This document shows, one piece after another, positions 48,681 through 58,304 of a stretch of DNA of 64,000 nt. Position 1 is the stretch's first letter, and each line of letters opens with the position of its first letter. This DNA comes from Isochrysis galbana (taxonomy: Eukaryota; Haptophyta; Isochrysidales; Isochrysidaceae), in assembly GCA_018136815.1 (NCBI GenBank), contig CM030944.1:431256-495255 (forward strand), in the 5' to 3' direction. The notes beneath the pieces were generated by a model. The model was not told where the DNA came from. It saw only the letters and a program-made list of their open reading frames with translations, and made no database searches. The position numbers and the translations under genes are program-made.

Positions 48681-51023
48681 ATGGAGCCGGCCGGCCGCCG
48701 CCGGCCGCCGCTCTCCTCCGTCGGCACAGCGAAGGGGGCGTGCGGTCGACTTAGCGGCCGCGCCGGTTGCTCCGACCACTGGCAGCCCGCCGCGAGCAGC
48801 GGCTCTGCGGGCACGCAGCTGCCTGTGCCCTCCATAAGCCGCTGGCGCACCGCTGAGGAGGACGGGTGGAGTGTGCACTTGCAACAGGAGCCGGCGATGC
48901 GAGAGGCGCAGGCGAAGGGCGAGCAAGTATGGGCTGTAGAGATCGCCCTCGGCGGCAAGCGCAAATTTGTGGTAGCCACACGCTCGCGCTTCTGGAGGAG
49001 GTACCGCCGACTGCGGCCTGAATTTCGGCACCACTACGAGGTGATCCGCGTTGGCACGCCTTGCCACCTCTACTTGGATCTCGAGTACTACATATCATCC
49101 AACCCTGGGCTCAATGGCAATGAGATGGTGGCCACCGTCAGGAGGGAGATGTGCGCGGCTCTGTACGAGCAATATGGATTGGAGATAGCGCCGATGGACA
49201 TTATCGAGCTCGACTCCAGCTCACGCAACAAGTTCTCGCGACACCTCACCTTCCGCATTCCTGGGCACGCGTTTGCCGACAATTCTCACGTTGGACGATT
49301 CGTGCGCTCCGTAATCGCCGGTTTACTGGCACGGCGCACAGCTTCTCCGGACATAGCTCGGTTGTGGGTGCATGTGCCACGCAGCGAGACCTCAGAGCAC
49401 ACCTCGGCAAGAGAAGGCTGTGTTCGAGCACCAGAGCCAGCTGGCGGCGCCTTAGATTGCGCTGCAACCTCGTCCAGCGGAGGCCATGGTACTATTACGG
49501 ACTCGACGCATCGAACTGGGGCTGGAAGCGGCACGCGCGAAGAGGGTAACGAGCGAGAAGCAGGTGCGGACAACTCCGACGTCGATAGCGACACGAGTCG
49601 CAGCGGCGATTCGCCCATCAGCAAGCGCATGCGTCGTGAACGAAGAGAGGCGAAACAGGGCGATCTCGGTGAATGCGCCCCAATGGAAAACCAACTCGCA
49701 GCGCGAGCCGTCACTGGGGACCGGCATGCGCCCGATGTTCCTTGTGGGGCGCTGAGCCCGCGCACACAAATCAAGCGAAACGAGAATTGCTCCAAGAAGC
49801 ATGCGGACGGAAGCTGCGCCGCAAAAGCGGCGACGTCCGGAGATGGCGTCCCGGCAGGCCAGCTGCTGCCGACTGCCATAACCAGTGCCCAGCCGTCGGG
49901 TTCTTGCGTCCAGTCCGAACCAGAGGTCTGTTTCGTGGACCTCGGCGTGTACACACGAAATCGCTGTTTTCGCCTGTACAAGTCTTCAAAGTTCGGCAAG
50001 CGGGAGGAATTGCTTCCCGCATGGCTTACGCCGGTAGAGCTGGCGTTTTTGTCGCATGATGCGGAAACGAGCCTCTTCTTTGACACTCTTGTCACTAACG
50101 TGCCAGCGGATAGCAAGATGCTCACATACGGAGAAGATGGATGCTCCGGCGTGCTGAGTGTTGCCACCGCAGCACCCACAGTCACGCGTCCAACTCTGCT
50201 TCGAGAGGCAACCGTCGCTGAAGGCTCCGAAAGGCGTAGCGTTCCACAGCCACCTGCAGTCGCGCCATCCATACAGCCATGCCCGATGCCTGCTCTGGAG
50301 GCTTTTATGCTTAGGGCGTGGGCGCAAAAGACTGGCTTGTCGGCCTGCACGCGCGCTTGGTCTCTGGATGAAGCACGCGGGACATTGAGCCTCTCGCTTG
50401 GTCCAAGCAACCGTTGGTGCTCGCACATCGGTCGACAGCACCGCTCAAACGGAGTACTGCTCGTCGCCACGATGCGGCCATCATCCTGCGAGCCGCCATA
50501 TTTTTTTCAGCAGTGCTTTGATGCCGATTGCCGCAGCGCTGGCTTTCGGGGCGGTGACCATTTCCCTCTCCCGGATCACGTTCTCGCCCGCGAGCTTGGG
50601 CAGACTCACAAACATTCGGAAGCAGTGGCAGACGTGGACACGCAGCAGCCGCACTCTGTCGGAACACGCGCCACACCGACGGCATTGCCCGTGCCTCACA
50701 ACGAGGTTGGCTCGGAGATGGCTCTCTCTTTCGTAGAGCCGAATGCGGAAACGGCTTGCGCGACCGTTAACACTCCGCATACCGATGGCGAGACAACGCG
50801 GACGACCTCGGACGCAATCGATCAACCAGCCCTTCTAAAGCAGCCATGGAAGAAGCGCGGTCAGCCGGAGGCAATAGTGGTCATGGGTTCTGAGAATGCA
50901 TCATGTCCAAATCCTTATGCATTGGACGCATTCGAGGCCGATGATGAGTGGTGGGACGAGGAGGCTGAGCGAAAAGTCGACGATGCGACTCGTCAATACC
51001 TCAACTCATCTTCGCGGCGCTGA
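48681..51023 (+). CDS. PRIMPOL: PrimPol: primase-polymerase of the AEP superfamily with zinc knuckle
   Basis: This encodes 780 residues in a single exon. Motif I is CHLYLDLEYY, with metal ligands D133 and E135. Motif II is SSRNKFSRHLTFRI, with the S-x-H site ending at H188. Motif III is CFVDLGVYTRNRCFRLYKSS, with D420 as third metal ligand. The C-terminal zinc knuckle fits human PrimPol: C-x6-H in CSHIGRQH and C-x4-C in CFDADC, with the same spacings as C419/H426 and C446/C451. PrimPol reprimes stalled forks and bypasses lesions in nucleus and mitochondria. It is longer than the ~560-residue human protein because a Ser/Glu/Arg-rich insert (~230-400) separates motifs II and III and an acidic tail (EADDEWWDEEAERK) follows the knuckle. 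Such an acidic tail could bind RPA, by analogy. Confidence 0.92.
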   Translation: MEPAGRRRPPLSSVGTAKGACGRLSGRAGCSDHWQPAASSGSAGTQLPVPSISRWRTAEEDGWSVHLQQEPAMREAQAKGEQVWAVEIALGGKRKFVVATRSRFWRRYRRLRPEFRHHYEVIRVGTPCHLYLDLEYYISSNPGLNGNEMVATVRREMCAALYEQYGLEIAPMDIIELDSSSRNKFSRHLTFRIPGHAFADNSHVGRFVRSVIAGLLARRTASPDIARLWVHVPRSETSEHTSAREGCVRAPEPAGGALDCAATSSSGGHGTITDSTHRTGAGSGTREEGNEREAGADNSDVDSDTSRSGDSPISKRMRRERREAKQGDLGECAPMENQLAARAVTGDRHAPDVPCGALSPRTQIKRNENCSKKHADGSCAAKAATSGDGVPAGQLLPTAITSAQPSGSCVQSEPEVCFVDLGVYTRNRCFRLYKSSKFGKREELLPAWLTPVELAFLSHDAETSLFFDTLVTNVPADSKMLTYGEDGCSGVLSVATAAPTVTRPTLLREATVAEGSERRSVPQPPAVAPSIQPCPMPALEAFMLRAWAQKTGLSACTRAWSLDEARGTLSLSLGPSNRWCSHIGRQHRSNGVLLVATMRPSSCEPPYFFQQCFDADCRSAGFRGGDHFPLPDHVLARELGQTHKHSEAVADVDTQQPHSVGTRATPTALPVPHNEVGSEMALSFVEPNAETACATVNTPHTDGETTRTTSDAIDQPALLKQPWKKRGQPEAIVVMGSENASCPNPYALDAFEADDEWWDEEAERKVDDATRQYLNSSSRR

Positions 51024-51204
51024 CATCAATAAGCACCTAGTATTTGGCTTAGGAATATGGAACATATGTTAAATAAAGCTTGACGCTTGTGCAATTTGGG
51101 CAGAAGCAAAAGCGCACCCGCTCATCCGCCTTTTGCTGTTTGTGCTTGTACCTTTGACTTTGAGTGGCCTGTGCTTGTGCCTGTGCAGGACCCAAATCTT
51201 AGTT
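51024..51204. other. 3' flank of PrimPol
   Basis: AATAAA occurs at 51073-51078, 50 bases after the stop, a plausible polyadenylation signal. Confidence 0.4.
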
Positions 51205-51425
51205 CTAGCTGGCTTGCAACTAAGATTTTACTTGGTTCGCCCATGGGGGGCATGAGCCCCCCCCCCCCTCTCCACTCCTCCCCTGCCATAGGGGAGGAAC
51301 CACCCACCACCCACCCTCCTAGCATTCCTGATTGCTTGGCGCTCTCCTCTGCCCCCAGAGCTGGCCTCCAGGAGCCTCCAGGGGTCGCCAGGGGCAGCTG
51401 CAGGCCTGCCGCAGGCGCGCCATCG
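51205..51425 (+). repeat. Dispersed repeat family B, copy 2
   Basis: CAACTAAGATTTTACTTGG, CCCATGGGGGG, CTCTCCACTCCTCCCC, GGAGGAACCACCC and CAGGAGCCTCCAGGGGTCGC, the last shared with 58640-58670. Confidence 0.75.
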
Positions 51426-52888
51426 CGTGTGCCGCAGGAGAGGGGAGAGAGAGCGCGGAGAAGGGGGTGGGCGGAGCGAGAGCTCCGCTCACCGAAAAAT
51501 AGGCAAGTCCCGCACCTGTTTACAGGATAAGTCGGGGCTGAGGCCGCCGCCCACACTCGGAGACACAGGAGGAAGGGGGGGAATGATCACCGGGGGGAGG
51601 CGCGGGCCACCGGACCATATCTAAGCCCTTCACCCCTATCCTCCTAGTAGTGCACGGGGGGAGCCGCCTTATGGCGGGGGGAGAAGGGCCGGGGAAGTGG
51701 GGGTGTAGATAGGGGTGGGGACGGGAAAAATCGACTTTTCAAAATTGCACCCAAATCGCCAAGAGAAAGCAAGGAGGGATTCTTCATGATGACATCAAAG
51801 CAACTACAAAGTTTCGCGAGTTGATTCTTTCGTGGTCACGAGTACGAACGCCCGCAATGCGGCGATTTTTTTGCAGTGGCCAAGGAGTTTTCTTTTAGGT
51901 AAACACACCCTCATTGCCATGAGCGCCATCCATGCGCAAGATGCAAGTGCAAGTGCTGCCGAGGGCTTCTCAAGCTCAGGCACTTCTCTGAAATTTGAGG
52001 CCCGACGATAGTCTTGCCCAATGTATGTGGTTCAAGGATAGTATTCGCTCTCACCGTCAGTGATGTTCATTAAGATGAGCTACTTCAAACTCGCTCTGCG
52101 GCCTGGCGCGGCCCGGCGACGAGCTGCGAGCTGCTGAATGAATTGCGTCCGCACTCCGCACAAATGCGCGCCCTACCCACCAATGCGCTCCAAAGTAGGC
52201 GCGAAGTGGCCGCCACTTCGGCAAAAGCGCAGGACGTGGTGCGCTCATCCGCTCTGCCAAAAACTACTCAACCTCAAAATATAGACTAGAAAATAGCAGT
52301 AGCAATAGCAGGCGATTGCTCAATCTCAATCTGCTCAAGGCCGCTCGCAACAAAGTTGCATCTAGATCAATAAGTTGTGGTACCCACGCACAACATGCTA
52401 CTCGCATGCGGATAACGACTGCACCCATCACAACCACAACAACGCCACAATCGAGGCAAACATTTATCCCACAGATTCCTAGTAGCTAGAGCACTAAGGC
52501 CTGAGAACTTGGCCCATTCCGCAGCACCTGCCACTCTTCTTGCAGCTGTGTGGGGCCACCTTTAACGCCGGCATACGAGGTAAGGGAGTGGTGTCATGAG
52601 CACAAGCGGGGCCGCGCCCACAGCACGACTTGCATCCGCGTTAGCAGCCGAGCGGCATGGGCTCTGGCCCGCATCAGCCGCGCGGCCACGGCCATCCAGC
52701 TAGAGCCCCTTGCACCAAGCCTGGAAAGCAAAGGAGGGAACATGAGTGCCGAAGGGGGACCCTCGGTACCTACGTCTGGGGCCGAGCGCGGCGGTATTCT
52801 AGCACTATATCAAGCAAGGCAGGCTGCTAGTGAGATTGATCACTGCCGAGCCGGCAACACACCCAACCTCCGAGGCAAAAAGAGGGAA
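51426..52888. other. Non-genic
   Basis: No coding sequence can be supported. The GC-rich part (51430-51720) is repeat-like; the AT-richer part (51720-52500) has no partner in the window. Confidence 0.35.
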
Positions 52889-53328
52889 TGGTGCCGTGGG
52901 CACCAATCAGTGCCCACGGCACCACTTGGAGGAGGCAATGCGGGCAACGGCTCCAGCTGCGCTAGCGATCCAGCGCGGTGGTTCTGGCGCCCGCTCTCGC
53001 ACCAGCCGCGCTGTCAGCACGAACTCACCAGCCCCCCTGCAACCTTGCAATCCATGCCTGTGTGACCAAGGGAGGAAATGGTGCCGTGGGTACCAAGGGG
53101 GGACCTCGGTGCCCACGGCACCACTCGTAGCAGCAGCAACGGCCCCGGCCTTGCAAGCGGTCGGGCGCGCCCCTTCGGCACGTCTGGCACGCGCACACGG
53201 CAAAATGCAAATGAAAAATTCACAGCGCCAGGGCCAGCGCCCATCGCGCTTGAATATTTCGCCTGCAGGGCAACAGGAGGGAATGGTGCCGTGAGTACCG
53301 AGAGAGAGCCTCGGTACCCGCGGCACCA
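52889..53328. repeat. Three related hairpins at ~200-bp spacing
   Basis: Hairpin 1 (52889-52924) has perfect 14-bp arms TGGTGCCGTGGGCA / TGCCCACGGCACCA. Hairpin 2 (53079-53123) has TGGTGCCGTGGGTACC / GGTGCCCACGGCACCA. Hairpin 3 (53284-53328) has 19-bp arms with two mismatches. Each is preceded by GAGGGAATGG or GAGGAAATGG. Sequence between the hairpins is only weakly similar. A decayed relative may lie at 52737-52770. Confidence 0.8.
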
Positions 53329-54224
53329 CTCACAAGAGGCGCGGGCTACGGATCCGGGCATGACTGGGGCCGATCTCAGCGGCTCCAGACGCCTCAGATC
53401 CCACTTTGGAGTGGTGGCCGAGGCGCCTTCCTGGATCTGCGCGGGAACTGAAGGAAATGTCAGTTTCTGTGGAGAGGAACGGCCTGGTGAGCATGCAAAA
53501 ACGTGTGCATCACGCAACATGCATGCTATGGGTTCGGAGTGAGCGGGCGCGGGCGTGCAAGGTGAGGAGGGCAGCGCACCGGTGTCATAAGCCGCTCCAC
53601 GCGCGTCGGAGCGCGTCGGGTCACCGAGAATGGCCGCCATGGCCACCTAACGCATGGGGGGTCACGAGGGGTTCAAACGACAACACTGAGGCGCCCGCCA
53701 GCAGAGCTCGGTTCAGTCGGCGGGCGAACGTGAAGTTCGACCCGCAGAGCCGTCTCCTGGCCCAAGCTGGTCGCGCCAGTCGCGAGCGAGCCTGCAACAC
53801 CCCACCACACGCCTACAGGAGCGTGGTGGTGATCGACCACCTCGAGCGAGGCGGACGCCATCCCTCCGCTCCGCAGACAAGAAGCGGCAGAGGAATTCTT
53901 CGCCCCCCCTCACGAAAAAAATACTCGCTTCCAGGAAGGATGGGAGGGGTTTTCTTTTTCTTCCCCTCCCCACCCCTACAGTGTAGAAAGTTTCCTACGT
54001 GAGTAGAAAGTAGAGGGTCCACGTCCACGGCTCCACGGCCGCGTGTGCGGTGAGACTATTAAAAGGTTTATTTGTTTATTGATTGCTTGGCGCTTGGCCA
54101 GGAGCACACTGCGCTTCTGACCGCCCATCCTCCTCCCCGCAGGCTCGCCTGGATCGCGCGTCCTAGCCGGCGTGGCCAGCCCATCGCTCCAACCCCTCCC
54201 CCGCGCGCCTGAGATAGGAGAGAG
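53329..54224. other. Non-genic; family B fragment at 54085-54190
   Basis: CTTGGCCAGGAGCACACTG, CCCCGCAGGCTCGCCTGG and GTGGCCAGCCCATCGCTCC at 54095-54190 match 23335-23400 and 58415-58515. A family-S-like tail (GAGACTATTAAAAGG plus T-rich) lies at 54051-54075. Confidence 0.5.
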
Positions 54225-54440
54225 GCGGCGGAGGGGGGGGGGGACGACGGAGGGGGGAACCTGCGGAGGGGGGGGGAAATCTGCGGAGGGGGGGGAAATC
54301 TGCGGAGGGGGGGAGAAATCTGCGGAGGGGGGGAAATCTGCGGAGGGGGGGAAATCTGCGGAGGGGGGGGGAACTGCAGAGGGGGGGGGGGAACTGCAGA
54401 GGGGGGGGGGGCTGAAATGCAGAAGGGGGGGAAGGGAATG
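54225..54440. repeat. G-run minisatellite, unit ~18-20 bp, about 11 copies
   Basis: Units of GAAATCTGCGGAGG plus a variable G run, later GAACTGCAGAGG plus G run. Each unit has a 6-12 G tract, so the G strand could form quadruplexes. Confidence 0.95.
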
Positions 54441-54544
54441 CAGAGGGGCCCAGTTCAGTTACCTGCATTTCTTACCTTAAACGCGTGAACAATTACCGTA
54501 ACAGTAAAAATAAAACTCCAATCCTCGAATTTCGAGACGAAAAT

Positions 54545-54608
54545 CGGCGAACCAGGACTTGAGCCCAGGGAGAATCCGAATCTGCACGCCTTGCGCGACC
54601 ACGGCGAA
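54545..54608 (-). ncRNA. Degenerate tRNA-Arg-like head, possible SINE
   Basis: The minus strand reads GTGGTCGCGCAAGGCGTG, then CAGATTCGGATTCTCC, GGCTCAAGTCC and TGG. The order D-arm-like, TCG anticodon context (ATTCGGA), box-B-like GGCTCAAGTCC (GGTTCRANTCC consensus) resembles tRNA-Arg(TCG). The acceptor ends do not pair and the T stem needs G-U pairs, so it is not a functional tRNA. AT-rich sequence follows on the 3' side, as in a SINE body. Confidence 0.35.
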
Positions 54609-55075
54609 CATAGAAGACGGTATATAGCGAAGAAGGCTCGTACTCGTGCCAAACTATTCATGCCAAAAGGTCTGAATACAACAGGCTCAAGGCAAGAGTT
54701 AGCGTTGAGCGCTCGTAATCGAGAGCATTGAACGAATGATTCAAGGACGACGAGAGCGACGAAGGAGGTAGCGAACGAACGGCGAGAGAGAACGGGACTC
54801 CCGGAGTCGAATCGTCCCCACCACATATGAGCAGATGAGGGTGTGACTCCGGATCGATTGAACGACTGAAACGAAGACGCGAATTTCGGGAACGACGGCA
54901 TCGCAACCTAGGGTAGTATCCCCAGGTTGGAAGGATAGCAAGAAGGCTTTGCTCAGCCGGCTAGCTAGTGAAACGAGTCGGTGACGATACCACGTTACCA
55001 CACCGTACTCCGGAGGAGTAGAACGAACCACTCCTACAAAACAACTCAGGCTAGACACCCCCCCGCGCACGCGCC
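54609..55075. other. Upstream region of the PPR gene
   Basis: Non-coding, balanced composition, no repeat partner seen. Confidence 0.35.
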
Positions 55076-56617
55076 ATGCTGCTCAGCGGCCGCCTCTCGC
55101 GCCTCTCGCGCCTCGGCCCGCCCCCTCTCTCGCGCGCGGCGGGCTCGGCGCTGCCGCTCGAGCTGCGCGAGCGTGTTGCGGCGCTGCGCACCCTAGAACG
55201 CGCCGCCCGCGACACCGCCAACGACGCCCCTGGCCGCACGCTGCTCTGGACAGAGAGTGCGACGGCCGAAGCAGCGAGAGATAGGCAGAGGCAGCGAGAG
55301 GGAGAGGGAGAGGGTGAGCGGGGGAGCGACAATGCGGGATGGGCGGCCCAGGATGTGGCGGGATCTAAGCTGCTGCGATTTCCGCGCGATGCCGTTCCTC
55401 GCGGCCAGCTTCAGGCCAAGCAGTGGCTGGCGCTCCGCGTCGGCGGCGAGGACTGCGAGCAGCTTAGTCCGCAGCGGTGGATGCAGGCGCTCGAGCTGTG
55501 CGCGGAGCGCGGCTGGTCGGCAGCGAGTGGGTTTATTCTTCAGCAAATGCGCAAGAGTGGGCTTAGCGTTGACCGCGCGCTGCCGCTCGCGCTCGAGGCG
55601 AGTGCTGCCTCGAATGGTGCTGTGAGCCAACGGCTTGCTGAAGCACACAAACGCGGCGAGTCATTGAATGCTGGGGTCTTCGATGCGCTATTTCGGGGCT
55701 TCAGGCGGCATGGGCGCCACGAAAATGCGCTTAATGCATGGGTGCACATGCGGGAGTTGGGCATTTGGCCAGGACCGAGCGGGTTGCTGGACTTTGCGAC
55801 AGCAGCTTGCAGGGGGGGGCATTGGAGGCAAGCACGGGACGCGCTCGCTGAGGCTATGGCCGCCGGCGTGGACGTGCCTATCGGCTGCTGGCGCAGCGTG
55901 CTGCGCGAGTGCACCTATGAGTCCGGTGCCGAGGCGGAGGCCGCCGGGCTCCTCGACCGAATCCACCCGCGCACCACTTCGGATTTTAATCAGCTGCTGC
56001 TAATGCAGGCGAGAGCGCAACGGAGGGTCTTCAAGGAGAGGCGCGCTGACCGCATCCTTGCGCGGATGGCGGAGGAGGGAATAGAGTGGGATGAGGGTAC
56101 ATACACGGCTCTGGTCAAGCTGCAGAAGACCGATGCGGCGTCTGTGCTTAACTTCTTCGAGCAGGCTCGCGAGGCCGGCATCTCACCCCAGTCCGAGCTC
56201 TTCACGGCGTGTGCTTGCTCCATGTGGGTGTGCTCGCAGGTCGACCTCGCGCTCTGGCTAAACGACGAGGCACACGCGATGGGAGTTGTGCTAGGCTCTC
56301 ACGACCTTGAGCAGCAGGCGATGGATGCAGCACGCAGCCGACACTTTGACCATGCAGATCGCCTCTTTCGCCGAGCGCGACAGCAAACTGCCACCACGCC
56401 TACTGGCACACGAGCTGCTAAGGCGCAAGCTGCGCGCCTCACGGCTGCGATGTGCATGCCGGCACAGCTGCCAGCTAGATTGGATGACGCGAGCTCGGTC
56501 GCATCGGCCGGTCACCCGGAACAGTCAACGAGGCATACCGTCGTGGCAACCGCCACTGACACCACTGATTCTTACCTGTTGCCTGAGCACCGGCCGCGCC
56601 TCAACGGAGTAATGTAG
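55076..56617 (+). CDS. PPR-like organellar RNA-binding protein
   Basis: This encodes 513 residues in a single exon. The N-terminus (MLLSGRLSRLSRLGPPPLSR) is Arg/Ser/Leu-rich without acids, a good mitochondrial or plastid presequence. An acidic/basic linker with ERERE-like GA-repeat residues follows. Helical ~35-residue units run from ~120: for example GVFDALFRGFRRHGRHENAL with AWVHMRELGIWP, and TYTALVKLQKTDAASVLNFF with EQAREAGISPQ. The x-M-x-x-x-G-I-x-P ending and the preceding F/Y-x-x-L/A-I helix match PPR repeats, though several units are weak. PPR proteins bind organellar transcripts one base per repeat. No DYW, E or SMR domain is seen. The last 70 residues are Ala/Thr-rich and probably disordered. 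Confidence 0.75.
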   Translation: MLLSGRLSRLSRLGPPPLSRAAGSALPLELRERVAALRTLERAARDTANDAPGRTLLWTESATAEAARDRQRQREGEGEGERGSDNAGWAAQDVAGSKLLRFPRDAVPRGQLQAKQWLALRVGGEDCEQLSPQRWMQALELCAERGWSAASGFILQQMRKSGLSVDRALPLALEASAASNGAVSQRLAEAHKRGESLNAGVFDALFRGFRRHGRHENALNAWVHMRELGIWPGPSGLLDFATAACRGGHWRQARDALAEAMAAGVDVPIGCWRSVLRECTYESGAEAEAAGLLDRIHPRTTSDFNQLLLMQARAQRRVFKERRADRILARMAEEGIEWDEGTYTALVKLQKTDAASVLNFFEQAREAGISPQSELFTACACSMWVCSQVDLALWLNDEAHAMGVVLGSHDLEQQAMDAARSRHFDHADRLFRRARQQTATTPTGTRAAKAQAARLTAAMCMPAQLPARLDDASSVASAGHPEQSTRHTVVATATDTTDSYLLPEHRPRLNGVM

Positions 56618-57084
56618 CCATGTGCCGTGTCACGTTCATTTTTTCACGTTGCTTTCGACGTGTGAGGCTATCAGCTTCCGTCCCTATGATGAATTGCAAT
56701 TGTTGTTCACATGTGAGGGAGAAGGAGTATGTTCTGATGCAGAAGATTCTATGAGCAATTAGGGCTAAAGCACCGATGCATCAGCCTGTCGTTGCGATGC
56801 TCTTGCCAGTCAAGGTGGCGCTGACGCCACCTTGAAGATTGCGTTAGTCAATCTCGAACCTTCATTGCATATCCTAACTTTCCGTCAATACTCTGCTGCC
56901 CTATAATCTGCCATCAATCACGTGGTAGATGGAAGGCAACTTGAGCAATCGAGGTTGAAGAGCACTCGGAGCGCTCTAGCCTCCCATTGCTGCCGTCATT
57001 GCGGGAGCTCCCATATTGGTGTGAGGCGGCTTGCCTTCATTTGTTCTCCTTTTCCTCCGGTTTCTTCCCCTCCCGCAGGGAGTC
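56618..57084. other. 3' flank of the PPR gene with a perfect hairpin
   Basis: CAAGGTGGCG CTGA CGCCACCTTG (56811-56834) is a perfect 10-bp stem with a 4-base loop, 195 bases after the stop. It could act in mRNA 3' processing, but may be chance. From 57025 the region is the inverted partner of 44440-44610. Confidence 0.5.
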
Positions 57085-57390
57085 TCACCCTACCATGAGC
57101 CCCCCCGCGAGCACCCCGAAGGGGAGCACCACGTACGCGATGAGAACGGCGTCGCCACTCAATTTCGGACTGGAACAGGTCGCAGGTGGCGGCGTCAGCT
57201 CCCGGAGCGGGTGATTTTGCGCAACCACAGGAGCAGCCGTTTGAGGAGGAGGAGCCCCCCCGTGAAACGTCGACGCCGACAAGTGCAAATACTGCAGCAA
57301 GCAGCAGGGCAAGAGCACACCAACGAAGGGGCAATGCGTGAAGAGACCCAAGGTGGCAAGGAGCGTGGCAAATGTTTTCTGCAAATGCAT
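57085..57390 (-). CDS. Putative small protein with N- and C-terminal hydrophobic segments
   Basis: From the ATG at 57390: MHLQKTFATLLATLGLFTHC, a hydrophobic stretch, a Pro/Thr-rich middle and a C-terminal TM-like AVLIAYVVLPFGVLAGGLMVG before TGA, 101 residues. The last ~20 residues are also encoded, in the same relation to a TGA, at 44475-44535 with a 9-base in-frame insertion. That argues weakly for past coding selection. The DNA similarity extends beyond the stop, so shared repeat ancestry is enough to explain it. No family recognised. Confidence 0.3.
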   Translation of the reverse strand: MHLQKTFATLLATLGLFTHCPFVGVLLPCCLLQYLHLSASTFHGGAPPPQTAAPVVAQNHPLRELTPPPATCSSPKLSGDAVLIAYVVLPFGVLAGGLMVG

Positions 57391-57679
57391 ACTTTTGGGG
57401 GTACTATGCTCCGGGGCCCAGCACTATGGAAGTTGTGCCGATGGGAGTAGTAGCCACGGAGGGCCAATGTCACGCTATCCTCGACTCTGCCGCCAATGTA
57501 GACGCAGACGCTGTAGCCTCTAGCAACTCCCTGTTTTCATTTGCGGGAGTTGACCCTACCCAACCTGAGCTATTGTTCACAAGGCCATACGATTGTCTTG
57601 CCCCTTGCTGCCGCTCGCATGAAACGATAAGACAGGAATTCAAGGGATGCATGTTTCAACTATATAATCTAACTGAGCA

Positions 57680-57742
57680 TTAGTACCACTACTCTCACTA
57701 GCCCGGTACTAACACGACAGCCCTCAGCGCACCTGCCCGTTG
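57680..57742. repeat. Short repeat shared with 17176-17250
   Basis: TACCACTACTCTCACTAGCC, CGGTACTAACACGAC and CAGCGCACCTGCCCG, same order and orientation as at 17176-17250. Confidence 0.5.
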
Positions 57743-57935
57743 TCGAAACAAGCGAGTGCTTGTTCGTGGGGCAAGTCTCAAGGGGCATAGAGCACAGTCT
57801 TGAGAATGAGAGAGGGAGCGCGCGCGCTACATGGCGACACAAGCCACGATCACACATCACTCACAAAACCGCCCAGTCAACAAAGGGACACTCCGAAAAC
57901 TCACGTAAACAGTCGCCACCGGGGCCGCCCCAAGC

Positions 57936-58187
57936 CCTCAAGGATGCCCGCTGTCGCCTCTCGCTTTCCTCCTGGTAGCCGAAGGATTAACACGCTTAGT
58001 CAACGCCGACCCGGAAATGAGGGGAATCACGATAGGACCGAGAGAGTTAAGACTCTCGCAGTTCGCGGACGACACGCAACTTCTAGCTAGCTCCTTCGAG
58101 TCACTGGAAAGGGCGACGCATATACTAGAAACCTATGGTAACGCTACCGGGGCTAGAGTAAATAAGAGAAAGAGTGTACTAATACGT
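57936..58187 (+). pseudogene. LINE reverse-transcriptase fragment (motifs B and C)
   Basis: QGCPLSPLAFLLVAEGLTRL is RT motif B and LRLSQFADDTQLLASSFESL is motif C, followed by RVNKRKSVLI. It is related to, but distinct from, the copy at 29117-29677 (ISQFADDTQLL). The upstream frame hits a stop at 57906 and the downstream side is cut by a family C repeat at ~58187. Confidence 0.85.
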
Positions 58188-58296
58188 TTGGGGGCAGGGG
58201 CTGGGGTTGAATGTACGGGCCCGCCCCGGGGGGTGTCCGCGATGGAGAGAGGGGGGCGCGAGGCCCCCATTGACCCCCACTTATAAAAGTAGGTTC
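58187..58296 (-). repeat. GC-rich repeat family C, copy 2
   Basis: This is the reverse complement of 7903-8020 with about 95 percent identity by eye, including GTCCGCGATGGAGAGAGGGG and CATTGACCCCCACTTATAAA. Confidence 0.8.
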
Positions 58297-58304
58297 GATG
58301 CATG

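Noticed and set aside
52550..53646. Several 100-210 codon frames on both strands
   Set aside because: They run through the hairpin repeats, and similar peptides recur only because the DNA repeats.
57372..57683. Plus-strand 103-codon frame starting MFSANAYFWG
   Set aside because: Reasonable composition in its first half but no homology, and it overlaps the repeat pair antisense; not enough support to call a gene.
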